Origin: an uncultured Serinicoccus sp.
Lineage (GTDB): Bacteria > Actinomycetota > Actinomycetes > Actinomycetales > Dermatophilaceae
Assembly (NCBI RefSeq): GCF_947500995.1
Contig: NZ_CANMUA010000002.1
Coordinates: 310,001 to 374,000 of the forward strand
Reading direction: 5' to 3'
Length of the DNA stretch: 64,000 bases
Made by a program: the position numbers and the translations under genes. The notes beneath the pieces were generated by a model, which had not been told where the DNA came from, ran no database searches, and worked only from the letters and a program-made list of their open reading frames with translations. Position 1 is the first letter of the stretch; each line of letters starts with the position of its first letter. This document shows positions 25,491 to 33,719 of this stretch, piece by piece.

Positions 25491-26894
25491 ATGCCGACCC
25501 ACGACCTGCCCCACGAGGCCCGTATCGCCGCCTCGCTCGACGTGAGGGCGGAGGAGCCGGCCGGCGAGCCGGGACACCGGCCTCCCACCGTGCCCGGGTC
25601 GTCCCCGCGGCCCGCCGGCCCCCCGGCGCCGACCACCAACGTCGGGGTCGACCGGATGCGGGTCTTCGGCGACGGGTTCCGCTTTGTCACGGCGTGGTCG
25701 CTACGGGTCATCATCGTGGCGGCGGCCCTCTGGCTGCTGTGGTGGGTCCTCGAGAAGGTCTGGTTCGGCGTCCTGCCGATCCTGCTCGCCCTCATCGTCG
25801 CGACGGTCCTGGCCCCGGTCGTGCAGCTCGGCCGCCGCATCGGTCTCCCGTCCAGCCTGTCGACCATCCTCACCCTGCTGTTGTCGCTGGCCCTCCTCGC
25901 CGGCGTCGTCGCCGGGCTCGTGCCGTCCATCGCCGGGCAGTCCCAGCAGATCTTCGACCAGGCCGGCGAGGGTGTCGGCCAGGTGCGCAGCTGGATCAGC
26001 GGCCCGCCGCTCAACCTCGACGACGCGCAGGTCGACGAGTACCTCAACTCCGCCGTCTCCTGGATCCAGGAGCGCAGCAGCGAGGCGGCCGGCGCCGTCG
26101 CGTCCGGGCTCGGCGCCGTCGGGTCCGCCCTGGTCACCCTCGCGCTCATGCTGGTCCTGCTGTTCTTCTTCCTCAAGGACGGCCCGAAGTTCCTCCCCTG
26201 GGTGCGGCGCACGACCGGCCGCACGGTCGGGCGCCACCTCACCGAGGCGCTGACCCGCATGTGGAGCACGCTCGGCGGCTTCATCCGCACCCAGGCCATC
26301 GTCAGCGCCGTCGACGCCGTCGTCATCGGAGCCGGGCTGCTCCTCCTCCAGGTGCCGCTCGCGCTGACCCTGGCCGTCCTCACCTTCCTCGGCGGCTTCA
26401 TCCCCATCGTCGGTGCCGTGGTCGCGGGCGGCATCGCGGTGCTCGTCGCGCTGGTCACCCAGGGATTCACGAGCGCCCTCATCGTCCTGGCCATCGTCAT
26501 CGGTGTGCAGCAGCTCGAGGGCAACGTACTGCAGCCGATGCTGCAGGGCCGCAGCATGCAGATGCACCCCGGGATCGTCCTGCTCGCCGTCGCCGGGGGC
26601 AGCACGCTCTTCGGCATCATCGGCGCCTTCCTGGCGGTGCCCTTCGCAGCGACCTTCGTCGTGGGCCTGCGATACCTCAGCGAGCAGGTCGACCTGCGCA
26701 GCGGGGACGTCAGCGCCGCCGAGATCCCCTTCGCGACGCCGGAGGGCTATGTCGCGGGGGCCCAGGCGGAGCATGCCGCCGCCGCGGCTCGCGAGGCCGA
26801 GCAGGCCGCCATGGCGGCCTCCCAGCACGGCTCGGTCGCGTCCGCCGCGCCTCCTCGGCCCGGCTTCCTCGCCTGGCTCTGCGGCCGCCACTGA
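25491..26894 (+). CDS. AI-2E family transporter (PerM/UPF0118)
   Basis: This is a 467-residue membrane protein of the AI-2E/PerM family. After a proline-rich cytosolic leader (residues 1-50) there are about eight hydrophobic segments, with the family core FFFLKDGPKFLPWV near residue 225 and the hairpin LTFLGGFIPIVGAVVAGGIAVLVAL near 300. The QQLEGNVLQPMLQGRSMQMHPGIVLLAVAGGS block, the best conserved part of the family, is intact. The C terminus is Ala-rich and probably disordered. Members export AI-2 in a few species and act as proton- or sodium-coupled exporters in others, so the cargo is open. An alternative ATG lies at 25479, but it falls within the -10 element. Confidence 0.87.
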   Translation: MPTHDLPHEARIAASLDVRAEEPAGEPGHRPPTVPGSSPRPAGPPAPTTNVGVDRMRVFGDGFRFVTAWSLRVIIVAAALWLLWWVLEKVWFGVLPILLALIVATVLAPVVQLGRRIGLPSSLSTILTLLLSLALLAGVVAGLVPSIAGQSQQIFDQAGEGVGQVRSWISGPPLNLDDAQVDEYLNSAVSWIQERSSEAAGAVASGLGAVGSALVTLALMLVLLFFFLKDGPKFLPWVRRTTGRTVGRHLTEALTRMWSTLGGFIRTQAIVSAVDAVVIGAGLLLLQVPLALTLAVLTFLGGFIPIVGAVVAGGIAVLVALVTQGFTSALIVLAIVIGVQQLEGNVLQPMLQGRSMQMHPGIVLLAVAGGSTLFGIIGAFLAVPFAATFVVGLRYLSEQVDLRSGDVSAAEIPFATPEGYVAGAQAEHAAAAAREAEQAAMAASQHGSVASAAPPRPGFLAWLCGRH

Positions 26895-26910
26895 CGACCG
26901 CTCGGGTCCG

Positions 26911-27264
26911 TCAGGCCGGGTCGTCCTCGCGGCCATCGGACCCGGCGTCGTCCAGCGCGTCCAGCTCGCGCAGCGCCGTCTCCCAGCGCTCGCGGCGCTC
27001 CGGCCCGCCCTGGTCCCACCACGGCTCGCCGCGCTCCCCCAGCCCGTGCTTGGCCAGGTCGACCCGCCGCCGCGCGGGAGCCGGGTCCTCGCCTGCGCCC
27101 CGGAGCGCGCGCACTCCGGACCGGCCACGACCCAGGTGCGAGAGCAGACGCTGCGCCACGTCCTCGGGCAGTGACGGGTCCTGCCGGCGCCAGCGACGAC
27201 CACGCACGACCAGCCAGCGCTCGTCGTCGACCGGCGTCCCGCCCTCCGTCACCCCGTCCGCCAC
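26911..27264 (-). CDS. Small conserved actinobacterial protein, function unknown
   Basis: This 117-residue hydrophilic protein reads DERWLVVRGRRWRRQDPSLPEDVAQRLLSHLGRGRSGVRAL near the start and RRRVDLAKHGLGERGEPWWDQ in the second half. The pattern resembles a small family often labelled, without evidence, as biopolymer transporter Tol. There is no signal peptide or membrane segment. It starts at a GTG 10 bases after the VWA lipoprotein gene and is convergent with the AI-2E gene. I assign no function. Confidence 0.65.
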   Translation of the reverse strand: MADGVTEGGTPVDDERWLVVRGRRWRRQDPSLPEDVAQRLLSHLGRGRSGVRALRGAGEDPAPARRRVDLAKHGLGERGEPWWDQGGPERRERWETALRELDALDDAGSDGREDDPA

Positions 27265-27274
27265 CGCCCCGCGC

Positions 27275-28687
27275 TCAGTCGCCGCGCTGCTGGCGGTAGT
27301 ACTCCGACCACCGGGCGCTGCCCTCGTCGTAGACCTCCCGCCACGTGCGGGTCTGCTCGCGGTAGGCCGCCCGCCAGTTGGAGTTCTTGCGGTCCAGCGC
27401 CCAGCGCCACATCTCGTTCTTGCGGTCCAGCGCCCACCGCCAGACCTCGTTGCCGGTGGCGCGGTCGACGACCTCCTCGTCCTGCAGGCGGGAGGCGAGG
27501 TCCATCGCCCGCTCCCCCTCGTCCTGCGCTCCGTCCATGAGCCGCTGTCCGACCTCGCTGGCCTCCGCCATCGACGCCCGGCCCTCGTCCTGGACCCGCT
27601 CGAGCTCGGCCCGCCGCCACTCGCCCCAGGCGTCCATCATCCGGGAGTACTCCTGCGCCCAGTACTCCTCCAGGTCGGCCCCCGAGCCGACGTCGGTGAA
27701 CTCACCGCCCCCCGCCTCGGCCATCGCGCGCAGCGCCTGCTGGTCGGCGTCGCCGACCTCGAAGCCGATGACGTTGACGACCGGCTCGATGCCGGACCCG
27801 GCCAGGTCCTCGGCCGCCTGCACCGGGTCGCCCCCGCACGACTCCAGACCGTCCGTCACGACGTACACGATCCCGTCGCTGGCGTCCTCGGGGATGTCCG
27901 CGGCCGATGCGGTGACCGCGCGCGCGAGCGGGGTCCACCCCACCGGCTGCACCTGCGCCAAGGCCTCCTGGAGGTCCTGCCCCGCGGCCTCGCCCTCGAA
28001 CACGACCTCGCTGGAGGCGCAGGACTCGGCCTTGCCGGCGTCGGTGTTGTCGCCCTCGTGGCCGAAGATCCGCAGGCTCAGCGTCGACCCCTCGGGCAGG
28101 GTGTCGGCGAAGTCCGCGATCGCCGAGGTGGCCTCCGTCATCCGGGTCCCTCCCCGGCCCTGCGCCGACATCGAGCCGCTGGCGTCCAGCACGACGGCGA
28201 AGTGGTTGCTGCCGACGGCCTCGACCTCCGGCGCCTCGCCCTGCGTCGGTCCGTCCGAGACCTCCGACAGGCTCGGGTCGAAGAGGATCGCGGCCTGGAC
28301 GTCCTCGGCGTAGTCACCCTGCACCTGGGACTGGATGGCCCGCTGCCACTCCACGGCGCTGCCCGGCTCCATCGCCAGCACCGCCTGGTAGGCCGCCTCC
28401 TCGTCGTAGGCCTCGCCGGCATAGGGGCCGGGGGCGTACATGAACTCCTGCTCGACCTCGGTCAGCTCGCGCGGGGCGTCCGGCCACGCGACCGACACCA
28501 GCTCGGGCACGGCCGAGGAGACCGGCGGCGCCGTGGTGGTGGCCGCGTCGTCCGGGCCCGACGTCGCGGCCGCGGCCTCCTCCGCCGTGGGTGCCGGGGC
28601 GTCCGCCGCCGGGTCGGCGTTCCCGTCGCACGCGGCCAGCAGCACCGCCCCGGCGAGCGCCACGGCGACCACCCTGGACATCCTCAT
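27275..28687 (-). CDS. Lipoprotein with von Willebrand factor A domain and C-terminal tryptophan repeats
   Basis: This 470-residue secreted lipoprotein has a signal peptide ending in the lipobox LLAAC. A Thr/Ala/Pro-rich stretch (about 20-55) is followed by a VWA domain (about 155-340) with an intact metal site: DASGSMS near 167, a Thr in the TPLAR loop, and VTDGLESC. A charged helical stalk follows. Residues 413-465 then carry five tryptophans spaced exactly 11 apart (416, 427, 438, 449, 460), the first two units being almost identical. I chose the ATG at 28687 because GGAGGGG lies just upstream. VWA domains bind proteins through a divalent metal; the partner is unknown. A surface-adhesion or envelope-assembly role is possible. 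Confidence 0.8.
   Translation of the reverse strand: MRMSRVVAVALAGAVLLAACDGNADPAADAPAPTAEEAAAATSGPDDAATTTAPPVSSAVPELVSVAWPDAPRELTEVEQEFMYAPGPYAGEAYDEEAAYQAVLAMEPGSAVEWQRAIQSQVQGDYAEDVQAAILFDPSLSEVSDGPTQGEAPEVEAVGSNHFAVVLDASGSMSAQGRGGTRMTEATSAIADFADTLPEGSTLSLRIFGHEGDNTDAGKAESCASSEVVFEGEAAGQDLQEALAQVQPVGWTPLARAVTASAADIPEDASDGIVYVVTDGLESCGGDPVQAAEDLAGSGIEPVVNVIGFEVGDADQQALRAMAEAGGGEFTDVGSGADLEEYWAQEYSRMMDAWGEWRRAELERVQDEGRASMAEASEVGQRLMDGAQDEGERAMDLASRLQDEEVVDRATGNEVWRWALDRKNEMWRWALDRKNSNWRAAYREQTRTWREVYDEGSARWSEYYRQQRGD
27383..27448 (-). repeat. 33-bp tandem DNA repeat encoding the 11-residue Trp repeat
   Basis: Two units (27383-27415 and 27416-27448) begin with the same GTTCTTGCGGTCCAGCGCCC and differ at about three bases. 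They encode NEMWRWALDRK and NEVWRWALDRK. Three more diverged units continue toward the stop codon at the protein level only. Confidence 0.75.
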
Positions 28688-28751
28688 CGTCCCCTCCACG
28701 TCCGGCGCCCGGCGGCGCACCGTGCGAGGAGACTACCCGAGGCGCCCGTCC

Positions 28752-29999
28752 TCACCGCGCTCCCGAGACGCCGTCGGACCGGTCCAGGCGTCGCACGTCC
28801 AGCGTGAAGCCCTGGCGGCGCAGCGCCTGCACGAGGTCGTCCCCGAGCGCCGCCGCGGGGGTCAGCACCCCACCCTCGCGCCCGGGCTCGTCACGGGTCG
28901 CGAGCAGCACGAGGGCCGACTGGCCCAGCATCACGGACGTGGCGGCATACCCGGGGTCGCCCTGGGCGGCGACGGTCGCGGCATACCGCGAGCCGTCCTC
29001 GGTGGTCGTGGTCGTCTCGGTGCGGAACGACCCGGCCTCGCGCCGCTCCCGGTTCGGGCCCTCCCCGGGCGAGGGCAGGGCGCGGTCCACCAGGGAGCGC
29101 AGCCCCGGCACGGACATCGCGCCCACCAGTCCGCCCATCGCCGCGACCAGCGTCCGGGCCCGCAGGGCACCCCGCGCCCCGCGGCCGTTGGCGACGAGCT
29201 CGCGGTAGCGGAAGCGGGCGCCGTAGCCACCGCCGAGCAGAGCGTCGGAGCGCCGCACCACGCGGGTGTTGTAGGGCGCCATGAAGAACGGCACCGCCCA
29301 CCGGCCGCTGCCCTCCTCGACGAAGGGACGCCAGTGCTCCCGCTGGGCGGGCGCGCCGCGGTGACCGCCGCTCAGCGCGAAGGGGTCACCGACGACGCGG
29401 CGCAGCGCGGGGTCCTCGCGGGTGCGCTCCAGCTGGAGCCGCAGCGAGTCGACGGTGCCGCCGCTGACCCCGCCCCTTCCCTCCCGCACCCACAGGGTGG
29501 TGTCGGTGAGACCACCGGCACCGTCCTCCTGCGCAGCACGGTGCAGCAGGTGCACGCCCAGGTCGGAGGGCACGGAGTCGAAGCCGCAGGAGACGACGAC
29601 CCGCGCGCCGCTCTCCCGGGCCCTGTCGTGGAAGCGGTCGACCGCCTCGCGGACGAAGAGCACCTCGCCGGTCAGGTCGGCGTAGTCCGTGCCGGCGGCC
29701 GCGCACGCCTCGACGATGGGTATGCCGTGCCGCTGGTAGGGCCCGACCGTGCTGACGACGACGCGGGAGCGGTCGGCGAGCGCCCGGAGGGTGGCGGCGT
29801 CACCGGAGTCGGCCACGAGCAGCGGCCAGTCCGCCGCGCGGACCCCCAGCCCCGCCCGGACCTGCTCGAGCCGCTCCCGCGAGCGTCCGGCCAGCCCGAC
29901 GACCACCCCGTCGGGTGCGGCCTGCACGAGGTGCTCGGCGACCAGCCGGCCGACGAAGCCGGTGGCGCCGAGGAGGGCGATGTCGATGTCCCGTGCCAT
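28752..29999 (-). CDS. Saccharopine dehydrogenase-like NAD(P)-binding protein
   Basis: This 415-residue protein belongs to the family that includes mycobacterial trans-acting enoyl reductase and saccharopine dehydrogenase-like oxidoreductases. The Rossmann motif IALLGATGFVGRLVAEHL is at residue 6; TVGPYQRHGIPIVEACAAAGTDYADLTGE and SCGFDSVPSDLGVHLL are the family signatures. The start is the ATG at 29999; a far longer frame continues into the TetR gene region and was rejected. It lies on the same strand as the TetR gene, 55 bases away. Reduction of a lipid or polyketide double bond is known for one mycobacterial member, but no lipid genes are nearby, so the role is open. The motif octamer forces an ATA isoleucine at 29719. 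Confidence 0.8.
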   Translation of the reverse strand: MARDIDIALLGATGFVGRLVAEHLVQAAPDGVVVGLAGRSRERLEQVRAGLGVRAADWPLLVADSGDAATLRALADRSRVVVSTVGPYQRHGIPIVEACAAAGTDYADLTGEVLFVREAVDRFHDRARESGARVVVSCGFDSVPSDLGVHLLHRAAQEDGAGGLTDTTLWVREGRGGVSGGTVDSLRLQLERTREDPALRRVVGDPFALSGGHRGAPAQREHWRPFVEEGSGRWAVPFFMAPYNTRVVRRSDALLGGGYGARFRYRELVANGRGARGALRARTLVAAMGGLVGAMSVPGLRSLVDRALPSPGEGPNRERREAGSFRTETTTTTEDGSRYAATVAAQGDPGYAATSVMLGQSALVLLATRDEPGREGGVLTPAAALGDDLVQALRRQGFTLDVRRLDRSDGVSGAR

Positions 30000-30054
30000 G
30001 TCCCCATCGTCACCCACCACCGGGTCGCCCGCCCGGTCAGCCCCGTCAGCCTCG

Positions 30055-30636
30055 TCAGCCCTCGCGCCCCCAGCCCAGCGCCGCCCGCGCCGTCTCGGCG
30101 GCCCGCCCGGCCGGGTCCTGCGGGACGCCGCGCAGCAGGCTGGCGAGGGCACCGTTGTAGAGGAGCAGGACGGTGTCCGCGATTTCCTCGGCCCGCTCCG
30201 GGTCGACGTCCGCGGCCAGCTCGCGCAGCCGACCGACGAGCCCGGCGGTGTCCGCGTCGACCAGGTCCCCGGCGCGGTCCTCGCCCTCCCCCCGGGCGGG
30301 AGGGCGCTCGGAGGCCGTCGCGAGGAAGGAGCACCACTGAGTCGGTGACGAGCGGGCCCGGAAGGCCGCGAGCGCGTCGAAGACGGCGAGCACCCGCTCC
30401 CGCGGACCCGGGGCGGCCGCCACCTCCTCGTCCCAGACGGCGCGCCAGCCGTCGAGCCGGCGCTGCAGGACCTCGGCCAGCAGGCCGTCCTTGCTCCCGG
30501 TGTGGGCATACAGCGTGACGACCGAGACCCCGGCGGCGGACGCCACACGGTCGACGCCGGTGGCCGCGATGCCCTCGCTGAAGAACAGCGACTCGGCCGC
30601 GTCGAGGATCCGGGTGCGGGTCTGCTCCTTCGTCAT
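30055..30636 (-). CDS. TetR-family transcriptional regulator
   Basis: This 193-residue repressor has an N-terminal helix-turn-helix in residues 8-55 (RILDAAESLFFSEGIAATGVDRVASAAGVSVVTLYAHTGSKDGLL), typical of TetR. The C-terminal ligand domain has no recognisable substrate signature. It is divergent from an MFS exporter gene whose start codon lies inside the shared palindromic operator, the standard layout for ligand-induced efflux control. Ligand probably equals an exported compound, identity unknown. Confidence 0.88.
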   Translation of the reverse strand: MTKEQTRTRILDAAESLFFSEGIAATGVDRVASAAGVSVVTLYAHTGSKDGLLAEVLQRRLDGWRAVWDEEVAAAPGPRERVLAVFDALAAFRARSSPTQWCSFLATASERPPARGEGEDRAGDLVDADTAGLVGRLRELAADVDPERAEEIADTVLLLYNGALASLLRGVPQDPAGRAAETARAALGWGREG

Positions 30637-30642
30637 CGACCT

Positions 30643-30681
30643 AGTGTAACGTGCGTTTCATGCTGAAACGATCGTTACACT
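30643..30681. promoter_or_regulatory. TetR operator covering both divergent starts
   Basis: AGTGTAACGTGCGTTTCA (30643-30660) and TGAAACGATCGTTACACT (30664-30681) are inverted copies differing at two positions around a TGC centre. Each half is itself a near-dyad (TGTAACG..CGTTTCA), so two repressor dimers may bind. It begins seven bases before the tetR start codon and contains the MFS start at 30660. Confidence 0.75.
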
Positions 30682-31751
30682 CCTCGCCACCGCCCACCGC
30701 CCGCTCGCCGCTGAGCCTGGTGCTCGCCGGTGTGATCCTCATCGCCGGCACCTACGGCATGGCCCGCTTCGGTGTCGGCCTCCTGCACCCCCAGATGGCC
30801 GCCGCACGCCCGGACCTGGACGGGGCGCTGCGGCCGGCGGGGACGGCCCAGTTCACGTCCTACTGCCTCGCGGTGCTCGTGGGTGGCCGGCTGGCCAGGA
30901 GGCGGGCGCGGGCCCTCGCGCTCGCCGCCGGCCTCGTCGCGGGGGCCGGCGCCCTGGGTCTCATGCTCGCGCCGGGCGTCGCCACCTTCACCGCCGCCGC
31001 CTTCGTCGCCGGGGCAGGTGCGGGTCTGGCCTCCCCGGCCCTGGTCCCGCTCCTGGACCGCGCGGTGCCCGCCGGGCGCTCCGGGCTGACGCAGGCCGCG
31101 GTGAACTCGGGGACCGCCGTGGGGCTCGTCGTCGTCGGCGCGGTGGTGCTGCTGACCAGCGCCGCGCTCACCCCGTGGCTCATGGTCGCCGTCGTGTGCG
31201 TCGGGGCCGGGTGGGCCGTGCACACGCTCGCGCCGGAGGTGCCCGACGCCGAGCCGGGCGGGGCGGGCGGGTCCGCCCCGGAAGGGTCCGCGCCGGCCGC
31301 CGGCGCCGTCGGCGGGATGGTGCTCCCCTGGCTGCTGGCCGCCGCCGCAGGGGGCGTCTCGGCCTACGTGTGGACCTACGGCCCCAGCGCGGTGGTGCGG
31401 GACACGGGCCTGGGTACCGACCACATCGGCTGGCTCTGGGTGGCCGTCGGGGTCGGTGGGCTGGTCGGGGTCGTCGCGGGTCGGCTCGTCGACCTCACCA
31501 GCCCGTTCCTGGCCTTCCTCGCCTGCGCGGCGGGGGTCCTGCTGGCCACCGGCGCCGTGTCGACGGCCACGCAGCCGTGGGCGGCGGTGCTGGGTCTGGC
31601 GCTGTTCGGCGCCGCCTACATGGCGCTGACCGGGACCCTCATCCTCTGGGGCCGTGTGCTGCGACCGCAGGACGCCGGGCAGGCCACCGCGTGGTTGTTC
31701 CTCGCCCTCTCGGTGGGCCAGGCGGTGGGCGCCGCCCTCGTCGGCCCGTGA
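30660..31751 (+). CDS. MFS transporter
   Basis: This 363-residue protein has about 11-12 hydrophobic segments, with the MFS-like GTYGMARFGVGLLHPQM at the start and RLARRRARALALAAGLVAGAGALGL as the charged loop after helix two. The ATG at 30660 falls within the TetR operator; a GTG at 30651 is possible but less likely. It is somewhat shorter than the 400-residue norm, with compact loops. Control by the divergent TetR suggests export of a toxic or signalling molecule; the YbfB/YjiJ-type MFS group is a possible match. Confidence 0.8.
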   Translation: MLKRSLHSSPPPTARSPLSLVLAGVILIAGTYGMARFGVGLLHPQMAAARPDLDGALRPAGTAQFTSYCLAVLVGGRLARRRARALALAAGLVAGAGALGLMLAPGVATFTAAAFVAGAGAGLASPALVPLLDRAVPAGRSGLTQAAVNSGTAVGLVVVGAVVLLTSAALTPWLMVAVVCVGAGWAVHTLAPEVPDAEPGGAGGSAPEGSAPAAGAVGGMVLPWLLAAAAGGVSAYVWTYGPSAVVRDTGLGTDHIGWLWVAVGVGGLVGVVAGRLVDLTSPFLAFLACAAGVLLATGAVSTATQPWAAVLGLALFGAAYMALTGTLILWGRVLRPQDAGQATAWLFLALSVGQAVGAALVGP

Positions 31752-31782
31752 GGGCCGTCCGCGGTGCGACCCGTGGCTCGAC

Positions 31783-32469
31783 TCAGTCGCGGGCGGAGAC
31801 CCACACCCCGCGCGCGTCGACGCCGAAGCGCACCCAGGAGAGGTCGGGCACGACGAGGTCCGCCTCCGCGAGCTGCTCCCGCGGGGTGGTGGTGAGCAGC
31901 GCCAGGGTCGAGGCTCCGGCCGCCCGGCCGGACCGCACGCCGGCCGGCGAGTCCTCCACCACGAGACTGCCGGCCGGGTCCACGCCCATTCTCGCGGCCG
32001 CCTCCAGGTAGGGGGCCGGGTCGGGCTTGCCCCGCTCCACGTCGTCGGCGCAGACCAGCACCGCGGGCGCGGGCAGCCCGGCCGCCCCCAGCCTCGCCGA
32101 GGCCAGGGCCCGGTCGGCCGAGGTCACCACCGCGGCCCGGTCCCCCAGCGCGGCCAGCGCGTCGAGGGCGCCCGGCAGCGCCACCACGTCGTCCAGGTCG
32201 CCGAGCTCGATCTCGTCGAAGACCGCCCCGGCCTGCTCGAGGTCGAGCCCGAGGTCGAGCTCGCGGTCGAGACGGGCGATGGTCTGGCGGCTCGGCATCC
32301 CGTGCGTCTCACCGAGCCGCTCGACCGGGACGCCGAAGCGGCGGGCCCAGGCCTCCCAGCTGCGCCGCACCGCACCCGCGGAGTCCACGAGGGTGCTGTC
32401 GCTGTCGAGCAGGACGGCCTCGTAGCGCTCCTCGGCCGGCTCCCGCCGGCCCGCCGCGGGACCGGTCAC
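31783..32469 (-). CDS. HAD-superfamily hydrolase (sugar-phosphate phosphatase type)
   Basis: This 228-residue protein has all four HAD motifs: nucleophile block LLDSDSTLVDS (DxDST), VVTSAD, the Lys in KPDPAPYLEAAARMG, and VVEDSPAGVRSG. The alpha-helical cap lies between motifs one and two, as in sugar-phosphate phosphatases of the GPP/2-deoxyglucose-6-phosphatase group. I start it at the GTG at 32469, whose GTGA overlaps the stop of the AGE-family gene. It is the last gene of the nine-gene sugar operon and may remove phosphate from a dead-end or intermediate sugar phosphate. Confidence 0.82.
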   Translation of the reverse strand: MTGPAAGRREPAEERYEAVLLDSDSTLVDSAGAVRRSWEAWARRFGVPVERLGETHGMPSRQTIARLDRELDLGLDLEQAGAVFDEIELGDLDDVVALPGALDALAALGDRAAVVTSADRALASARLGAAGLPAPAVLVCADDVERGKPDPAPYLEAAARMGVDPAGSLVVEDSPAGVRSGRAAGASTLALLTTTPREQLAEADLVVPDLSWVRFGVDARGVWVSARD

Positions 32470-33719
32470 CGCGACCACGCCGCCACCCCGGCGGCGAACG
32501 AGGCCGCACCGGGGACATCGGCCACCAGAGACGCCTGGTAGGCGTGGTAGGCGTCGGGGCGGCCGGGCCAGGTGCGCGCGCTGGGCCGGTTGTGCCGGTC
32601 CAGCTCGTGCCGCCACGACCGGCCGTCGGCGTCGACCAGGTAGCGGTCGGCATACCGCCACCAGCGCTCCAGGTCGGTGGCGTGCCGCGCCTGACCGGTG
32701 ACCCAGTGGAGCACGGTCGAGGTGGCGATGGCCTCCGTCAGGACCCAGTGCATCCGCTCCTGCACCACGGGCCGACCCGCCCAGTCGGTGGTGTAGACGA
32801 AGCCGTCCTGCCCGTCGGCCGCCCAGCCGTCGGCCACCGCGCGGTCGGCCAGGTGCACCCCGGCCTCGAGCAGGGTGGTGTCGGTCTGCTCGCCGGTGGT
32901 GGCCAGCGTCACGAGGAGCCGGGCCCACTCCAGCCCGTGCCCCACGGTGGCGCCGTAGGGACGGAACGGGTCGGCCGGGCGGTCCGCGTGGTGCTCCGGC
33001 AGCGGCGTCCAGGCGGTGTCGAAGTGCTCGGGGATGCGCCAGGAGCGCTCCTCGGCCCAGCCGACGACCCGGCCGGCGATCCGCAGCGCCCGCTCGCGCC
33101 ACCGGGGTCCGGCTCCGGCGGCCCAGGCGGCGAGGTAGGCCTCGACCGTGTGCATGGCCGAGTTGATGCCGCGGTAGGGGTCCAGCTCGGACCAGGACGC
33201 GTCCCACTCCTCCACGACCATGCCCTGCTCCTCGTCCCAGAAGCGACGCTCCTGGACGGCGAGCGCCGTCTCCAGCAGCTCGTCCGCACGAGGTATGCCG
33301 GCGGTGCGCGCGGTGCTCGCGACCAGCACCACGAAGGCATGGGCGTAGGCCTGCTTGGTGGAGGTCTCGACCGACCCGTCGCGGACCGCGGCGAACCAGC
33401 CCCCGTGCTCGGCGTCCCGCAGCGGGCCGTCGAGCAGGGCCGCCACGCCGTGCGCCGCCAGGTCGGCCAGCTCCCCCGGCCCCGGGCCTCCGGGCGCCGG
33501 GGGGTCGCCGGCCAGGAGGCCGAGCGAGAAGACGTGCGTCATCCGGCAGGTGACGTAGAGCTCGACCGGGTGGGCCGGGTCCACCGCACCGTCGTCGTCG
33601 AGGTAGCCGAAGCCCTCCGGCACCCGCGAGCCCTGCGCGAAGCGCAGCAGCTCCGCGCGCCGCGCGCGCCGGTAGTCCCGTCCGCCCGGGAGGGGACCAC
33701 CGGCGGGTCCGGGGCTCAC
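32466..33719 (-). CDS. AGE-family sugar epimerase/isomerase
   Basis: This 417-residue protein belongs to the N-acylglucosamine 2-epimerase superfamily, (alpha/alpha)6-barrel enzymes that isomerise aldoses to ketoses or epimerise at C2. Family landmarks are TCRMTHVFSLG, GGWF (about 105), KQAYAHAFVVL, the RGINSAMHTVEAYLAA block with its catalytic His, GHGLEWARLL with another His, and ERMHWVLTEAIAT with the third. The GTG at 33719 overlaps the SDR stop (GTGA). Mannose isomerase, cellobiose epimerase and sulfoquinovose isomerase (YihS) belong here. Given kinase and aldolase neighbours, conversion of an aldose to a ketose is the likely job. Confidence 0.82.
   Translation of the reverse strand: MSPGPAGGPLPGGRDYRRARRAELLRFAQGSRVPEGFGYLDDDGAVDPAHPVELYVTCRMTHVFSLGLLAGDPPAPGGPGPGELADLAAHGVAALLDGPLRDAEHGGWFAAVRDGSVETSTKQAYAHAFVVLVASTARTAGIPRADELLETALAVQERRFWDEEQGMVVEEWDASWSELDPYRGINSAMHTVEAYLAAWAAGAGPRWRERALRIAGRVVGWAEERSWRIPEHFDTAWTPLPEHHADRPADPFRPYGATVGHGLEWARLLVTLATTGEQTDTTLLEAGVHLADRAVADGWAADGQDGFVYTTDWAGRPVVQERMHWVLTEAIATSTVLHWVTGQARHATDLERWWRYADRYLVDADGRSWRHELDRHNRPSARTWPGRPDAYHAYQASLVADVPGAASFAAGVAAWSR

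Noticed and set aside
28752-30548. A 598-residue frame joining the saccharopine-dehydrogenase-like gene with the TetR region
   Set aside because: The TetR gene occupies 30055-30636 in another frame with clear motifs; the Rossmann start is at 29999.
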